NCBI GenBank assembly: GCA_903813345.2
Contig: CAIIXF020000003.1
Location: 1,043,621-1,107,620 of the forward strand
Direction: 5' to 3'
Origin: Owenia fusiformis
Taxonomy: Eukaryota > Annelida > Polychaeta > Sabellida > Oweniidae
DNA: 64,000 nt
Each line of letters starts with the position of its first letter. Within the stretch, counting starts at the first letter, position 1. The position numbers and the translations under genes were made by a program. Below are positions 44,200-56,084 of this stretch, in pieces. The notes beneath the pieces were generated by a model, which made no database searches, was not told the DNA's origin, and was given only the letters and a program-made list of their open reading frames with translations.

Positions 44200-45130
44200 T
44201 GCAGACAAAATATTCCAAGGAGTGACTACTTGAAAAATTTTCATGACATAATCAATAAAACAAAATATATTTGAGGCTGATGACAATTCAAAAATAAATT
44301 TTAAATCATATCTTTCATTTTTCTTTTTCAAAAAATAAATACTGGTATTTCATTTTCTGTATTTCATCATTATGCAAATTTTGATAGATGAAGCTGCACT
44401 AAGGGGGAAGTTATTATTGATTGTGTTCATATTTCATATGTGACTACTTATATGTACTTATAAGCATGGTACAGTGGTACACTGTTTATTGACAATTTTG
44501 TGGATCATCTCGATGGCTCTGAATTTGTTTGGCAGGTTCATCTTCTTATTCGAAATAGACAAATATCTCACCTTGTTTCAAAATCTTTCCCAGCTGGGGC
44601 CACTCTCCCACATATTTTGGAACGTTTACTAAAACATATTCCATATGCTGCTCTACTATTGATAAATCTTATTCCTATTCTTTGTTGGATGGGATCCTTT
44701 TTCCAATGACCAACTGGAAAAATATAGAAAAGTGTAAGTATATAATATTATAATGTCCTAATTTTCAGATTTGAATGTGGCACATCGTTCCTAGAGAATA
44801 CCATACCTACATGTATATGAAACTGTCAAATACAAAAAAAACAGACTTACTTTCTGAAAATTAGGTTTGAACTGGGTGTGTACTGAAACATGTAATCCTA
44901 TGGAACCAGTTCCACTAAATGTAAGTCATATATAAACTCTTCAATTGTAAGTCATATGTAAACTCTTCAATGTTTCACATTTTTAACACATAGTTTCATC
45001 CCCATCAACTAAACTGGGTGTGTACTGTAACATGTCATCCTATGGAACCAGATCAGCTAAATGTAAGTCCTATATAAACTATTTGGCTCATTCTCTTTGA
45101 ATAACCCCTAAAATGATTTAATTGTTGCCT
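44200..45130. repeat. Non-coding stretch with a 145-bp duplication
   Basis: AACTGGGTGTGTACTG-AACATG and the following sequence to CTAAATGTAAGTC occur at about 44,870 and 45,012; a shorter AAGTCATATATAAACTCTTC doublet is nested between. No supported gene. Confidence 0.6.
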
Positions 45131-45136
45131 CCCCCA

Positions 45137-45881
45137 CCCAATCTCTTAGTGGAGATTATTCTGATAACTTCTTCATTGGATTTATGTTTCCTGAGAACAT
45201 GGTGATGCAGCGGAGTCTGAAGTCTGAAATCATCACTGAAGTCCAGTCTTTTCCTCACTTGCTGACCCACTTGTCTATCAACAGTTGGCTTAAGTGCAGA
45301 TTTCCAAGCATAGATCTGAACAAAAATATAATAACAAAAATATGTTATTGGCAGGTGAATAATAGATCATTTCAATATCACTCCTTCACTCCTTACCACA
45401 ACATTTGATTGGTCTATGACCTTCCTGGATATGTTATCCAAGTTGCATTGATTTTTCCTGTTCATATCTGCCAAAACAAAATCCATGATCTTCCTTCCTC
45501 TTCTATTGGGTTCTACTAACCCTGTTAGTTCTGTAGCCATGTCTGCTTTGACATTCTCCAATGCCATGGCTTGAATCTCTTGTGAGGTAATCCAATGTGG
45601 GGAGTCTTGATGTTTTTATAATCTGAAGGAATATTATCGGGTATTCTCATCTCAACAACAGTGTCATCTTCATCAAGATAATATTAATAGGAAAGAATTT
45701 GTTTAATGCCTGTGACATTAAATGGATTCTTTGCAAGAATCCCAGACATTCGTTCTCCTGTAATTCTATGATTGTTTTTATTTAATTTTATTAACTTTGA
45801 TATTGAAGCACGGGGTTCTTTTTGAGATTTAAATGGGAGGGGGTTGTATACTGTGGTAGCGTTAATTTTTAATAGTCTCAA
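45137..45881 (-). pseudogene. Broken two-exon gene, unknown family
   Basis: A long coding run with one in-frame TAA and one frameshift: ASISKLIKLNKNNHRITGER, then MSGILAKNPFNVTGIKQILS, TAA, then LDEDDTVVEMRIPDNIPSDY, a shift at about 45,605, then ITSQEIQAMALENVKADMAT and ELTGLVEPNRRGRKIMDFVL. A donor GTG/GTAAGG at 45,396 joins in phase to an exon beginning at 45,315 after TTTTGTTCAG: IYAWKSALKPTVDRQVGQQV, then RKRLDFSDDFRLQTPLHH. The consistent composition and exact phase show this was a real gene. No known domain is recognised. Confidence 0.5.
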
Positions 45882-45889
45882 TAAAGACG

Positions 45890-46880
45890 TGCTTTTTTAT
45901 GTAAACCCTCACTGGTCTACCCTTTTCTATCTATCAATCACAATCACATCAGTTTAAATTAATAAAATAATTCTTTATCCTGTATAAATATAAATATGTA
46001 CAAAGTCACAAAGTAGTAAAAACAATAGATGTTCTCTCTTGCAAAGACGAAGCTAAAAACTGAATAAAGCTAGCACTACCCTCTGTCTTCTACCCATTGA
46101 TCTCAAACCTGAGTGGCTAAACCACTGACCAATCAGAAGACAGAGTTAGTGACCAGCTGCATGCCAAGTAAAAGTTAACTTAGTTTTAATATATATCAAA
46201 AGATGGCAGTATAATAATTGTTGAAATTAAATAGAAATGAAAGTTGAATTTAAATGAATTTGAGCCACTTGTTTTATAGCTTTCCCCGAAGCTTCAACAC
46301 TCCGGGGTTGACCTTCTCAAAAGTCCATTAACAAGTGCTCATAAAAAATAGCAAACTTTAATTGAAAAACAATAACCTGAAAACATATAAAAGAAATACA
46401 AGTAAAATGTCCATGAAATATATACACTATATACATCTTGTAGTAGTTGTAGTTGCATGTCTAGAACATTATTCTCATTTTAGGTCTCTCTTATTACATG
46501 TAGTTGCATTGCAGAAGTCTAATGTTATTCTCTCCGTGTGCCGAAAGTACTTATACCTGTAGCCAAGGGATGGGGGTGGTTCAAGGAGTGCGAGTGAACA
46601 GAATTCGAATTGAATACAAAATAAATACGTAACATATAAAATATATAAGTACATAATGTCTAGCCAAGTCTTCTTACATTTTCTTAACTTCAAATGCGCC
46701 TTTTGACGTGTGGTAACAAAATACAAAATAAATACTTATGTTTCTCCAGCTTGTTTTTATATTAATTTGGCAATAAAACATGCATAAAGAGATAACAAAT
46801 TGTGCATTGTGCACAACCAGAATCCCCTCCTCGATCGGGTCGCGTTTACTGTGTATGTAATCAGGGCCGTCAGATGGGGG
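45890..46880. other. Non-coding stretch
   Basis: AT-rich with no supported gene. Confidence 0.45.
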
Positions 46881-48610
46881 GGTGCGATGGGTGCGACCGC
46901 ACCCCCCTTTGTCACCCCCCAAAATAAATTTGAAAAAAAAAATTTAAATTTTTTTTTTTTTGAAAAATATTTTTTTTGTAATTTTTTTTTCATTGACTCA
47001 TACACTTTGAAAGTACCCAGAAAGCACCAAATAGCATCTTAAAATTGTAAAATTTTCTAGGGGTATTGGCCACCCCTCACCCCCCCCCCATAAAACAATG
47101 GAAAAGTTCTAAATTTATTTTAGAGTTTTGTCCCAGACACTTTTAAAGTGCCCAGATATCATCAAATAGCTCCTTGATATAGTTAGTGTTTCTGGGGGAC
47201 TTACTCCCCCTCTTGCATCTTGCACTTGCATAACCCTCCCCCCTCTGGCGCCCCCTCCCTTGATCCCCCCCCCCCCAAAATAAAATTGTGATTTTCTCAA
47301 ATTCTTTAATTGACACATCCACTTTGAAAGTGCCCAGAAAGCACCAAATAGTGTCGTAAAATTGTAAAATTTTCTAGGGGGAGTGGTTCACCCCTCACAC
47401 CCCAAACAAAAAAATGGAAAAGTTCTGAGTATTGTCTCAGACACTTTTAAATTGCCTAGACATCTTCAAATAGCTCCTTGATAAAGTTAATGATTCTGGA
47501 AGACTAACACTTACTCGCCCTCTGGCATCCCCACTCCACCTCCCCCTCTGGCAGCCCCTCTCCCTTAACACCACCCCCCCCCCCCAAAAAATGAGATTTT
47601 TCAAAAAATTTTATTGACTCATACCCTTTGAAAGTGCCCAGAAAGCACCAAATAGCATCTTAAAATTGTAAAATTTTCTTGGGAAATAGGCACTTTTAGG
47701 CACAGACACTTTTTAAGTGCCCAAACTTCATCGAATAGCACCTTGATATTGTAAATTTTGATATGGGGGACAAGCACTTGCTCCCCCTCTGGTACCCCAG
47801 CCCCACCTCCCCCTCTGGCACCCCTCCCCCCCCTCCCCCTCTGGCACCCCTCCCCCCCCTTTGACAACCCCAAAATTTGAAAAAAATTGTGATTGTTTTT
47901 CAATGTTTTTATTGACTAATACACTTTAAAAGCGCCCAGAAGCACCAAATATCATCTTTGAATTGTAAAATTTTCTAGGAGAGTTAGCCACCCCTCACAT
48001 CCCCCACTGCCCACAAAACAAAAGAAAATATTCTGAATTTCATGTATTGTCTCAGATATTTTTTAAATGCCCAGACATCATCAAATAGCACCTTGATATG
48101 GTCAATGTTTCTGGGGGACAACCCCTTGCTCCCCTACTGGCACCCCACCCCACTTCACCCTCTCATCCTCTTTGACACCCCCAAAAGAATTTTAAAAAAA
48201 TCACATTTTTCTTATTGACTCATAACGCACAGGCGTACCAGATGATTGCAAATTCACTACAAATACAACCAAATTTCAAAATGCTCAGTTTTTTTATTCA
48301 CTCAACTCTTATTCCCGTGGTGGTGGCGTACTACTTAGAAACTTACACTTTGAAAGTGCCCAGAAAGCACCAAATAGCATCTCAAAACTATAACATTTTC
48401 TAGGGGGAGTGGACAACTCCTCACACCCCCACAAATCAATTGGAATGTTTGGAAGTTGCATGCATTTGTTAATTCCAAACCAATACAGGGAGTAACTGAC
48501 CCCCCCCCCCTCTGTCTTACGCGATTTGATTAACGCGGCAAAAAATGACAATTTTATGTTCTCTTAAGCAAAAAACCGCACCCCCTTGGAGAAAAGTGTC
48601 TTACGGGCCT
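46880..48610. repeat. Approximately 305-bp C-rich tandem array
   Basis: Five diverged units, marked by GTGCCCAGAAAGCACCAAAT at about 47,015, 47,330, 47,635, 47,932 and 48,356 (spacing near 300-315 bp, one larger). Each unit contains a CCCCCTCTGGCACCCC-type block. The left edge (CAGGGCCGTCAGATGGGGGG) matches the style of other C/G-rich repeats here. Minus-strand frames in it are repeat artefacts. Confidence 0.85.
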
Positions 48611-48805
48611 GGTAATAATGTACAAAAGTAATGTAAATGTAATAAAGACAATAATGCCCTCCCCCTATTGCAACATTTTGTCAATTAATAGTATTAGCTC
48701 GGAGCATCAACACAGGTTTGATTGAAATAATTCAAATCAAAGTTCCGAATGAATAAAGATAATGAAGGTTCTGTTTGACATTCGAGAACAATTTGAGAAT
48801 TCAAA

Positions 48806-48993
48806 TGAATACATAGGCAGTAATACATGCTATGCCTACACCTTAGTAGGCAAAGTCTGTACCTAGTGAGGTGTAGGGTATTTAATCTCATTTTCCTCTA
48901 TGTCTGATATGGTATTTTGCAAAATAGCTCAAACAATACATAGGCAATAATACATGCTATGCCTACACCTTAGTAGGTGTAGACATAGCATGT
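48806..48993. repeat. Duplicated sequence ending in a perfect hairpin
   Basis: AATACATAGGCAGTAATACA and TGCTATGCCTACACCTTAGT occur at about 48,808-48,850 and again at 48,936-48,975. In the second copy they form a hairpin with 18-bp arms and one mismatch (48,952-48,969 and 48,976-48,993, 6-base loop). The hairpin is the edge of the kinase exon at 48,994. Confidence 0.8.
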
Positions 48994-49764
48994 AGCATCT
49001 GTCATGGTTTTCACGGCAATTTCCATTCCCGCAGCATCTATTTTGGCTTCTACGCTACCGAAGCTTCCGCTTCCTAGGTTGCAAATGGATGTTGAGAAGT
49101 AGCTATGGATGTTGGCGTTTTGGAATCTATAAAGTTGTTGATCTGAAGGGACAGGCTGGAGTTCGCTGATTTTTCTGTAAAGTTGGTTCCTCTCTTTTCG
49201 TTCATAATCTAGTGATGTCTCCATGCGCTTGAGTTGTTTTCGAAGTTCTTTATTCTCCTCTGTTTCGTGTAGCTTGGTCTTCAGTGTTTTGTTCTCCTCT
49301 GTGACGTTGCTTAGTTGAGCCTGGAGATACAAGATTCCGGTGTCTTCTTGATACGGTTCTGGATCCTGGTTAAGTATATCATCCAAGTTACCCAAGTCCA
49401 CCATCCGCACATCATCTTGATCAGAGAAGAGTGGTGAGAATTCTTCAAGTGGAAGCCCGGAAGTAGTTGGTTGAACAGGTACATTTACGAAAGGCTGCTG
49501 GCGTACTATTCCTGCAAAATAATATCGTCTGTCGCTTGCTCCATTATGGATAGTTGTGACGTGAGGATACAGGTGTTGGACCGCCATGCTGAACATCTTC
49601 TTGGACATGGTTAATCCTAATGGAAGTTGTGAACGGCATTCTATGAAAGCCTCTCCAACATACACCCGACGATTCTTTGTTGTGTTATCTGCATGTGCTG
49701 TAACGGTAGATAAACACCACTTCTTTACTGCTTCCTTCACCTTGGCATCTTTCTCCTTCTTCTG
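48994..49764 (-). pseudogene. Coiled-coil plus truncated protein-kinase exon
   Basis: An acceptor (CCTTAATCAG, with an alternative 3 bases on) starts KKEKDAKVKEAVKKWCLS. There follow an unknown domain (VYVGEAFIECRSQLPLGL, then AVQHLYPHVTTIHNGASD), an acidic linker, a coiled coil (TEENKTLKTKLHETEENKEL, then LKRMETSLDYERKERNQL) and the start of a kinase domain: NLGSGSFGSVEAKIDAAGM with G-x-G-x-x-G and the VAIK-type lysine in IAVKTM. Immediately after the Lys motif the frame runs into the hairpin repeat and stops. Either the rest of the kinase lies in other exons, with an unseen donor, or insertion of the repeat truncated it. Confidence 0.6.
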
Positions 49765-49869
49765 CTGATTAAGGATCAAACAAAATAATTTTGAAAAAAT
49801 GTTATACCAGCACAAGTTATTTTCTGATACAAAATAAATTATGAAGGCAACTGTGTATTTCATTGCTTT

Positions 49870-50385
49870 TTCAGGAAAGAATTATTTCAATACCTTTTAA
49901 TCCTTTGGTGATTATACCCTGTATACCTCAGATAATGTGTTTGAGTATGCCAACTGATGGTATTTTTAACTTTTTACATATATTCTTTTACATTCATGTC
50001 TTTTCAAACCTTTTAATAGCATGTTTGAATGTAAAGTAACAAAGGCAAGTGCTTGTACTTATGGTGTAAATTCTGTGTCAAAAGTATTACATACCTAATT
50101 CAGTAGTTTGGGTGCACCAATATAAAAATCAGTGCCTATTTTGTACTCCTGACATATTTAGTGGAAATTTCGGTACCTATCTCTATATTAGATGCCTGTT
50201 TAAAATTAGGTGACCCAACTTTATTTTTCGGTCACCTAATTTTATCTGGTACCCGAATTCTGTACTATGATAAACACTTAGCCAAATTGTTCTCTCAATC
50301 GGTACTGGAATCAATTCCGTATCTAAAAACATTCAGTACGTTAAAAAAATCCGGTACTTGAAAAAATACCGTACGTCGAAAAATC
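49870..50385. other. Non-coding stretch
   Basis: No supported gene. Degenerate GGTACCxxATTTT-like motifs lead into the tandem repeats at 50,360. Confidence 0.4.
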
Positions 50386-50740
50386 GGGTGCCGGAAAAAA
50401 TTCCGTACGTCGAAAAATCGGGTGCCGGAAAAAATCCTGGACCCGATTATCGCCTCCCTTTATTAAAAGATGTCGTGGTATTCGAGCGTCCATAATTTCT
50501 TGAACAAAAATATGGATCCGATTATCGCCTCACTTTGTTAAAAGATGTCGTGGTAATCGAGCGTCCATAATTTCTTGAACAAAAATATGGATCCGATTAT
50601 CGCCTCCCTTTATTAAAAGATGTCGTGGCAATCGAGCGTCCATAATTTCTTGAACAAAATATGGATCCGATTATCGCCTCCCTTTGTTAAAAGATGTCGT
50701 GGTAATCGAGCGTTCAGATATTTCTTGGCCAAAGATAGGC
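50360..50740. repeat. Two short tandem repeats (33 bp and about 73 bp)
   Basis: A 33-bp unit (CCGTACGTCGAAAAATCGGG) is present twice. It is followed by four copies of a 72-73 bp unit (GATCCGATTATCGCCTCCCT, then TTATTAAAAGATGTCGTGGT and onward) to about 50,730. Confidence 0.85.
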
Positions 50741-50792
50741 TATGTACCTGATTGATTTTGAAAGAATTTCTGGCCAGGGGGGGGGGGCATCC

Positions 50793-51272
50793 AAATTGGG
50801 GGCGATGAAAAAAGCCCCATAATCATCATCAACATCGTGTTTAGGAGGGTGAGGTATAGTCATGTGTTATCCTCCATTCTGGTTTGTTTAGTAATAGTGT
50901 TCATATTAGCGGTTATTTGGTAGATCTATCTTTGGTATTTTATATTCCGTAGACAATTGCACGTTGTTGGGGGGGGGGGAAGTTGTGGGGGGGGGGGCAG
51001 TTGCACCAAAATTTGGGTAAAATTGGACAAAAAACTGGACACATAATGAAAGGCCCACCTGTTTTAGTGTCCAAAAAATATTTTGTGATATAATATTGAT
51101 GATGCCACTTTGAAACAGCCGCCAGTAAATCCATCCAATCAGGACTCCTGTAATAGATAACGCGTGGGCAAAGTGTCAAATAATCAAATTAAGGCTTACT
51201 TATTCCGGATGGCGGATATAAAATTAATCTGTTATCGCATGTTTTTTGGGAGTGGTGACTTAGACAATGGAG
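50793..51272. repeat. Direct duplication, copy 1 (partner 51,757-52,240)
   Basis: From AAATTGGGGGCGATGAAAAA to GGGAGTGGTGACTTAGACAA this block matches 51,757-52,240 with about 960 bp spacing. The plus frame KSPIIIINIVFRRVRYS in copy 1 is broken by a TAG, whereas copy 2 keeps a longer frame. Confidence 0.85.
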
Positions 51273-51756
51273 AGGTTAAGCAAATACGGTTTTTCAAAAC
51301 GTATACGTAAACGCAAAGTACATTGAATCAACATAGGATTGTATCGCTTTAGTCTACTTCAGATACCCGTTCAACTTCAACGTTGCGTGTTTAGAACGGG
51401 AGATTTTAAAATTTCACGTTGCTATCAACGGGAATCATTATACTCATGTCTGTTGAATACTATCCTTGCAATTTAGATTTCGATGCAGAGTATGATTCTT
51501 TCTGAAGAAGATGATGTATGTTACGCATGATTTAACTCCAATAATCTTACGAAACGAGTTCGTTTAAAATATGTATTAGAAAACCAGCTATTGAACTTCA
51601 TCAATGGGATACTATGTAATCATTACAAGCTATGGTGTAGTCTAAACAAACACTAGAGCTGAACGGCTATTTTTGTGTGAACTCTACATGTATTTGTATA
51701 GGGCCGATTGATACGTTTAAGTTGCGTTTTGGATTTTATACGGTTTATGTTTATGT

Positions 51757-51935
51757 TAAATTGGGGGCGATGAAAAAAAGCCCCAAAATCATCATCAACA
51801 TCGTGTTTAGGAGGGTGAGGTATAGTCCTGTGTTATCCTCCCTTCTGGTTTGTTTAGTAACAGTGTTCATATTAGCGGTGTTCATATTTGCTAGATCTAT
51901 CTTTGGTATTTTATTTCCCAAAGACAATTGCACGT
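51757..51935 (+). CDS. Possible type II membrane-anchor exon
   Basis: In copy 2 of the duplication the plus frame from ATG 51,770 reads MKKSPKIIINIVFRRVRYSP, then VLSSLLVCLVTVFILAVF, then IFARSIFGILFPKDNCTL: a short basic tail and one long hydrophobic segment, as in signal-anchored Golgi enzymes. The minus strand of the same block is also open, so the coding claim is weak. The homologous frame in copy 1 is broken. Confidence 0.25.
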
Positions 51936-52221
51936 TGTGGGGGGGGGGCAGTTTTGGGGGGGGGCAGTTGCACCAAAATTTGGGTAAAATTGGACAAAAA
52001 ACTGGACACATAATGAAAGGCCCACCTGTTTTAGTGTCCAAAAAATATTTTGTGATTGATGATGATGATTGATGATGCCACTTTGAAATAGCCGCCAGTA
52101 AATCCATCCAATCAGGACTCCTGTAACAAATAACGCGTGGGCAAAGCTGTGTCAAACAATCAAATTAAGGCTTACTTATTCCGGATGGCGGATATAAAAT
52201 TAATCTGTTATCGCACGGTTT

Positions 52222-52600
52222 TTGGGAGTGGTGACTTAGACAATGTCCTGAGACATCACCTGTAGTAAATACGCATATATCATGCAATCTGTATTAATGG
52301 TGATAGGTCTCGTTCGGGGGGGATGGGGGCTGGGAGACAACGTCTAGTAGCTAAGCTTCCCCTAACCACCGTCAGTACTCATGTGACGGGTCGTGTATAT
52401 TTGGTAGATCCTATCATATGGTAATGACATTGATGTGTTATTCCCTAACTTCATTCACGTAGAGAGAGGCCGGACATCCCGATCCTGTAGCGGATCTTCT
52501 CCCTTATATGTTGGTCATTGATTATAAGGGCCCAAGATGTTTCGAATTCATGGGGGTATTCCATGATTGTTCTTCATCAGCGGCCGAAAGAATGTTGTAT
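52222..52600. repeat. 370-bp direct repeat, left copy
   Basis: Starts GGGAGTGGTGACTTAGACAA, includes CATCCCGATCC and a TCTTCTCCCTTA block, and ends near TTCTTCATCAGCGGCC. It matches 53,849-54,205, so the pair flanks the 410-bp satellite like long terminal repeats of an array-containing unit. Confidence 0.8.
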
Positions 52601-52639
52601 GTGATTTGATTCTGAATGATAATGCTGTTTTATTTCTAG

Positions 52640-53848
52640 TTGTATTTTAATAGGTTTCCCATATTCGTTTTTGGCGGGAGGGGGTGGTTGTTTATGCGTA
52701 TTGGTTTATTGCATAAAGGTGTGGTCAGTTTATTGATTGGTTTGGTTTGCGGTTAGGCCATATGGTCGTGTATGTTATATATTGATATTGTGTGTATTTA
52801 AAGGGTTGTTGGCTTGTTCGTGTTCGGTTGTATCGTGTGGAATTTTGTGGTGTTTTCAATTTGTTGAGTTGGTGTGCGTTTGGCGGTGACTGTGGTAGGT
52901 TAAGGGTGGGTGAATAGCTTTTGGTAGTTCAGGTGGTTGATTTAGTGTGTCAGCTTTCCGTTGGTATATGCGATATGTAGCTAGTATTTCTTTTTGTTGA
53001 GATATTAACTTAAATGTACCGTTTAGTGGTCCGTATTTCAAGTATTTCGATTTTGTTTTAATCGAACGCGTATACGTATTGGTTAATTATATTGGGGTAT
53101 GGTCAGTTCAGTGTTGGAATTTGGTTTGGTTGTTTTGTTCATTGTTTGCGCTTCATTGTCATGTGTGTTTTGTGTTGATATTTTGTGTGTTTGAGTATAA
53201 ATTAATTTGTTCGTGTATGGTTGTATTTTTTATTTTCCGGCATTTTGCAGTATTTTCGATTTGTTAAGTCGGTTTGAATTTGGTGGTGACTGGGGTGGGT
53301 CAATGGTAGGTAAATTGTCTTTTAATGGATCAGGTGGCTTGTTCAATGTTTCAGCTTTCTGTTGGTGTGTGCATTATGTTCGTGGCATGTTTTGTTGTTG
53401 AGATATTAACTTTAATGTAGGGCTTGATGGCCCGTATTTCAAATATTTTGATTTTCCCATATTTGTGTTTTATCGGGAGGGTGTATGCGTATTGGTTAAT
53501 TATGCATCAGGGTATGGTCAGTTCAATGTTGAAATTTAATTTGGTTGTTTTGTTCATTGTTTCAGCTTCATGGTCAGGTATATGTTATGTTTAAATTGTG
53601 TGTATTATAAGAGTTGTTGACTTTTTCCGTGTTTGGTCGCGTTTTGGTGTTTTCGGCATTTTGCGGTATTATCGATTTGTAAAGTTGGTTTGAGTGTGAC
53701 TGGGATGGGTCTTTGGTGGTAAATTGTCTTTCGATGGTTCGGGTGGCTTGTTTAATGTTTTAGCTTTCTGTAGGTATGTGCATTATATTCGTTGCATATC
53801 TTGTTGTTGAGATATTAACTTAAATGTAGGGTTTGATGGCCCGTATTT
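52640..53848. repeat. Approximately 405-bp satellite, G/T-rich orientation
   Basis: Three tandem units marked by TTGTTGAGATATTAACTT at about 52,993, 53,394 and 53,803. It is the reverse complement of the satellite at 17,000-18,090. Frames inside are repeat artefacts. Confidence 0.85.
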
Positions 53849-54210
53849 TGGGAGGGGTTGACTTAGACCATGTCTGAGACATCACCCCTTGTGAACACGC
53901 ATAAGTCATGCAATCTGTGTCAAATGGTGAGCGGTCTCGTTTAGGGAACCTGGGAGACATAGTCTAGTGTCTAAGCTTCCCCGAACCACCGTCAGTGATT
54001 ATGTGCCAGGTAGAGTATATTTAGTTGATCCTAGGATGATGACATTGGTGTCACTCCTATTGTCATTTTTGTAGAGAAAGGCCGGACATCCCGATCCAGT
54101 AGTGAATCTTCTCCCTTACTTGTGAGTCACAGTAAGGGCCAAGGATGTTTCGAACTCATGGTTGGTGGTCCATGATATGTTCTTCATCACATGAGCAGCC
54201 TAAATGAGGG
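53849..54210. repeat. 370-bp direct repeat, right copy
   Basis: Partner of 52,222-52,600: GACTTAGACCATGTCTGAGA, CATCCCGATCCAGTAG, AGGATGTTTCGAACTCATGG and TTCTTCATCACATGAGCAGC. Divergence of about 20 percent shows an old duplication. Confidence 0.8.
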
Positions 54211-54214
54211 GGAG

Positions 54215-55860
54215 GGGGATGGGTTGTCCCTGATTTTGGTTTGTTTTGGGATTGTCTCCAGTCGGAGACAGTTAGTTGTGTACTAAGTAAATTGGTATCA
54301 TAGTTTAGTTGTGTTTGCAGGTTGTGTCTAATTGTATTTAATAGTGTTTGTAAAACTTCCTAGAATAAGATTTAAGCAGTGTAAACATCCATATTTGCAA
54401 AAATAACGATAAACCACTGTCATTAAGTAGTTGTAGTACCATATTCGTATAGCTTTTGGGAAAGACGATAAAACGCAAAATATGATTGGAATATTTGCTG
54501 AAGTCTGGGATCGATGATCTGACAGAAAATTTAAGGAAGGCGTTGATCATGACTGAACAAAATGAAAGAGCAAAATAATAATAATTGCAATTTATGTTTA
54601 TCATTTCAACTATTCCGAGTCAGAGAAAATCAAGAATAAAAATGAAACTTTCCTTAGATATCTGTCGCATTGGCTTTACCGGGAAGGCTAGTTCCGGGGG
54701 GGGGGGCTTGTTTAAATTTTAACTTATTAAGATCAAAATGGTAAGGTCATATTGACGAATTTCCAAAATGACAAATTATTGTGCAGTGTGTTAAATTGGA
54801 ATATCTTTTGATTCTTTTCCACTGGAGTACGCTAATATCCGATCTTATATCGTACTTCAATATTTTTTTTTGAAAACAAGATCTTTAATGTAAACATCCG
54901 CATTTCAATATCCTGAGACTATCATAGAATAATTCTGTGAATCCCAAGCACAACCCATTACAATATCAGTCTATAAGTCAATCTGTATTACAACAAATGA
55001 ATAATAATCCCGAAAACAGTTCAATTATATTTGGCTTTGACTTATTTGTTTGGGAGGGACACGAAATGTAGGAATAAGAGTCACCGACGGTCCAACTTCA
55101 ACGAACAATCTACATGAACAGACTTACATGTATCTTACTCATTTAAATAATCATTTGTCCTCATCGTGATTTGCCCGTCTGATTATACAGGTTTTACTTT
55201 CAATTTAGCCTCACTCAGACACACAAATAAAATGTAAAATTATAACATCATATTATAAAAACATTATCCAACCTCGAATTAACACTAATGAACACGATGT
55301 GATGACTTTATTACTATCTATGAGGAACCATTAAACATTTATGAACGAAATCCAGATACGTACAGTTTATTCATGAATTTGGAATATAATGTCGCAATTC
55401 ATTCTAAATATCTTTTAAATATCGAATCTCTTACATTACGAATCTCTTATTAAAATATATATTCTATTTATACAATATTGTTTTTCTCGTCATCCGTGAT
55501 TTCCACATGTTGATTGTATTCTATTTTATCAAATGATCGGAAAGTAATACCATGAAATGAGTAGCATTAGACATGTTAGATTATACGCCCTTTAATTACA
55601 CTTATAAACACGATGTGATGATTGTTTCATTTACTTAGAGGAACGCATAAACAGATTAATCAATTATGAACGAAATCCAGATACGTACGATGTACGTACA
55701 GTTTACTAGTCAATTTGGAATATAATTATTAGAAATGTATTTCTAAAAATCTCTCAAATATCGAATCTCTATTAAATTATATATTTTATTTGTGCAGTAG
55801 TGATTTTCCCGTCGTCGTGATTTCAAAATGTAATTATTAATGATCGGTAAGTAATAAACA
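54215..55860. other. Non-coding stretch with a 130-bp direct duplication
   Basis: ATGAACGAAATCCAGATACG, TTTGGAATATAAT and ATCGAATCTCT recur at about 55,341-55,450 and 55,665-55,770. A poly-G run lies near 54,698. No supported gene. Confidence 0.5.
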
Positions 55861-55865
55861 ATGTC

Positions 55866-56065
55866 TATGCACCGATCGATGCAACGAATAGCAAAATGCG
55901 CCGGTCGGAGCAACCTTCGATGCACCGACAGATTTGACCGTTGCACCGATCGGTGCATCGATTGTTTCTCCAGATGCGCCGGTCGATGCACCGGTCGATG
56001 CACCGAATTAGATGCGCCGATGCACCGGTAGATGCACCGAAGTTCTGCGCCGCGGCGCACCGGCG
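55866..56065. repeat. GATGCACCGGTC palindromic short repeat cluster
   Basis: At least ten occurrences of a 10-12 bp unit (GGTCGATGCACC/GATGCGCCGGTC), many of them self-complementary (for example TGCACCGATCGGTGCA). Markedly GC-rich against AT-rich surroundings. Confidence 0.8.
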
Positions 56066-56084
56066 TGTGATGTGGTGCAAGATC

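Noticed and set aside
46674-47903. Gly-rich minus-strand frames
   Set aside because: They arise from the C-rich blocks of the 305-bp array and shift frame between units.
52640-53848. Membrane-protein frames (for example 53,079-53,401)
   Set aside because: Hydrophobic frames come from T/G-rich satellite units and do not persist between them.
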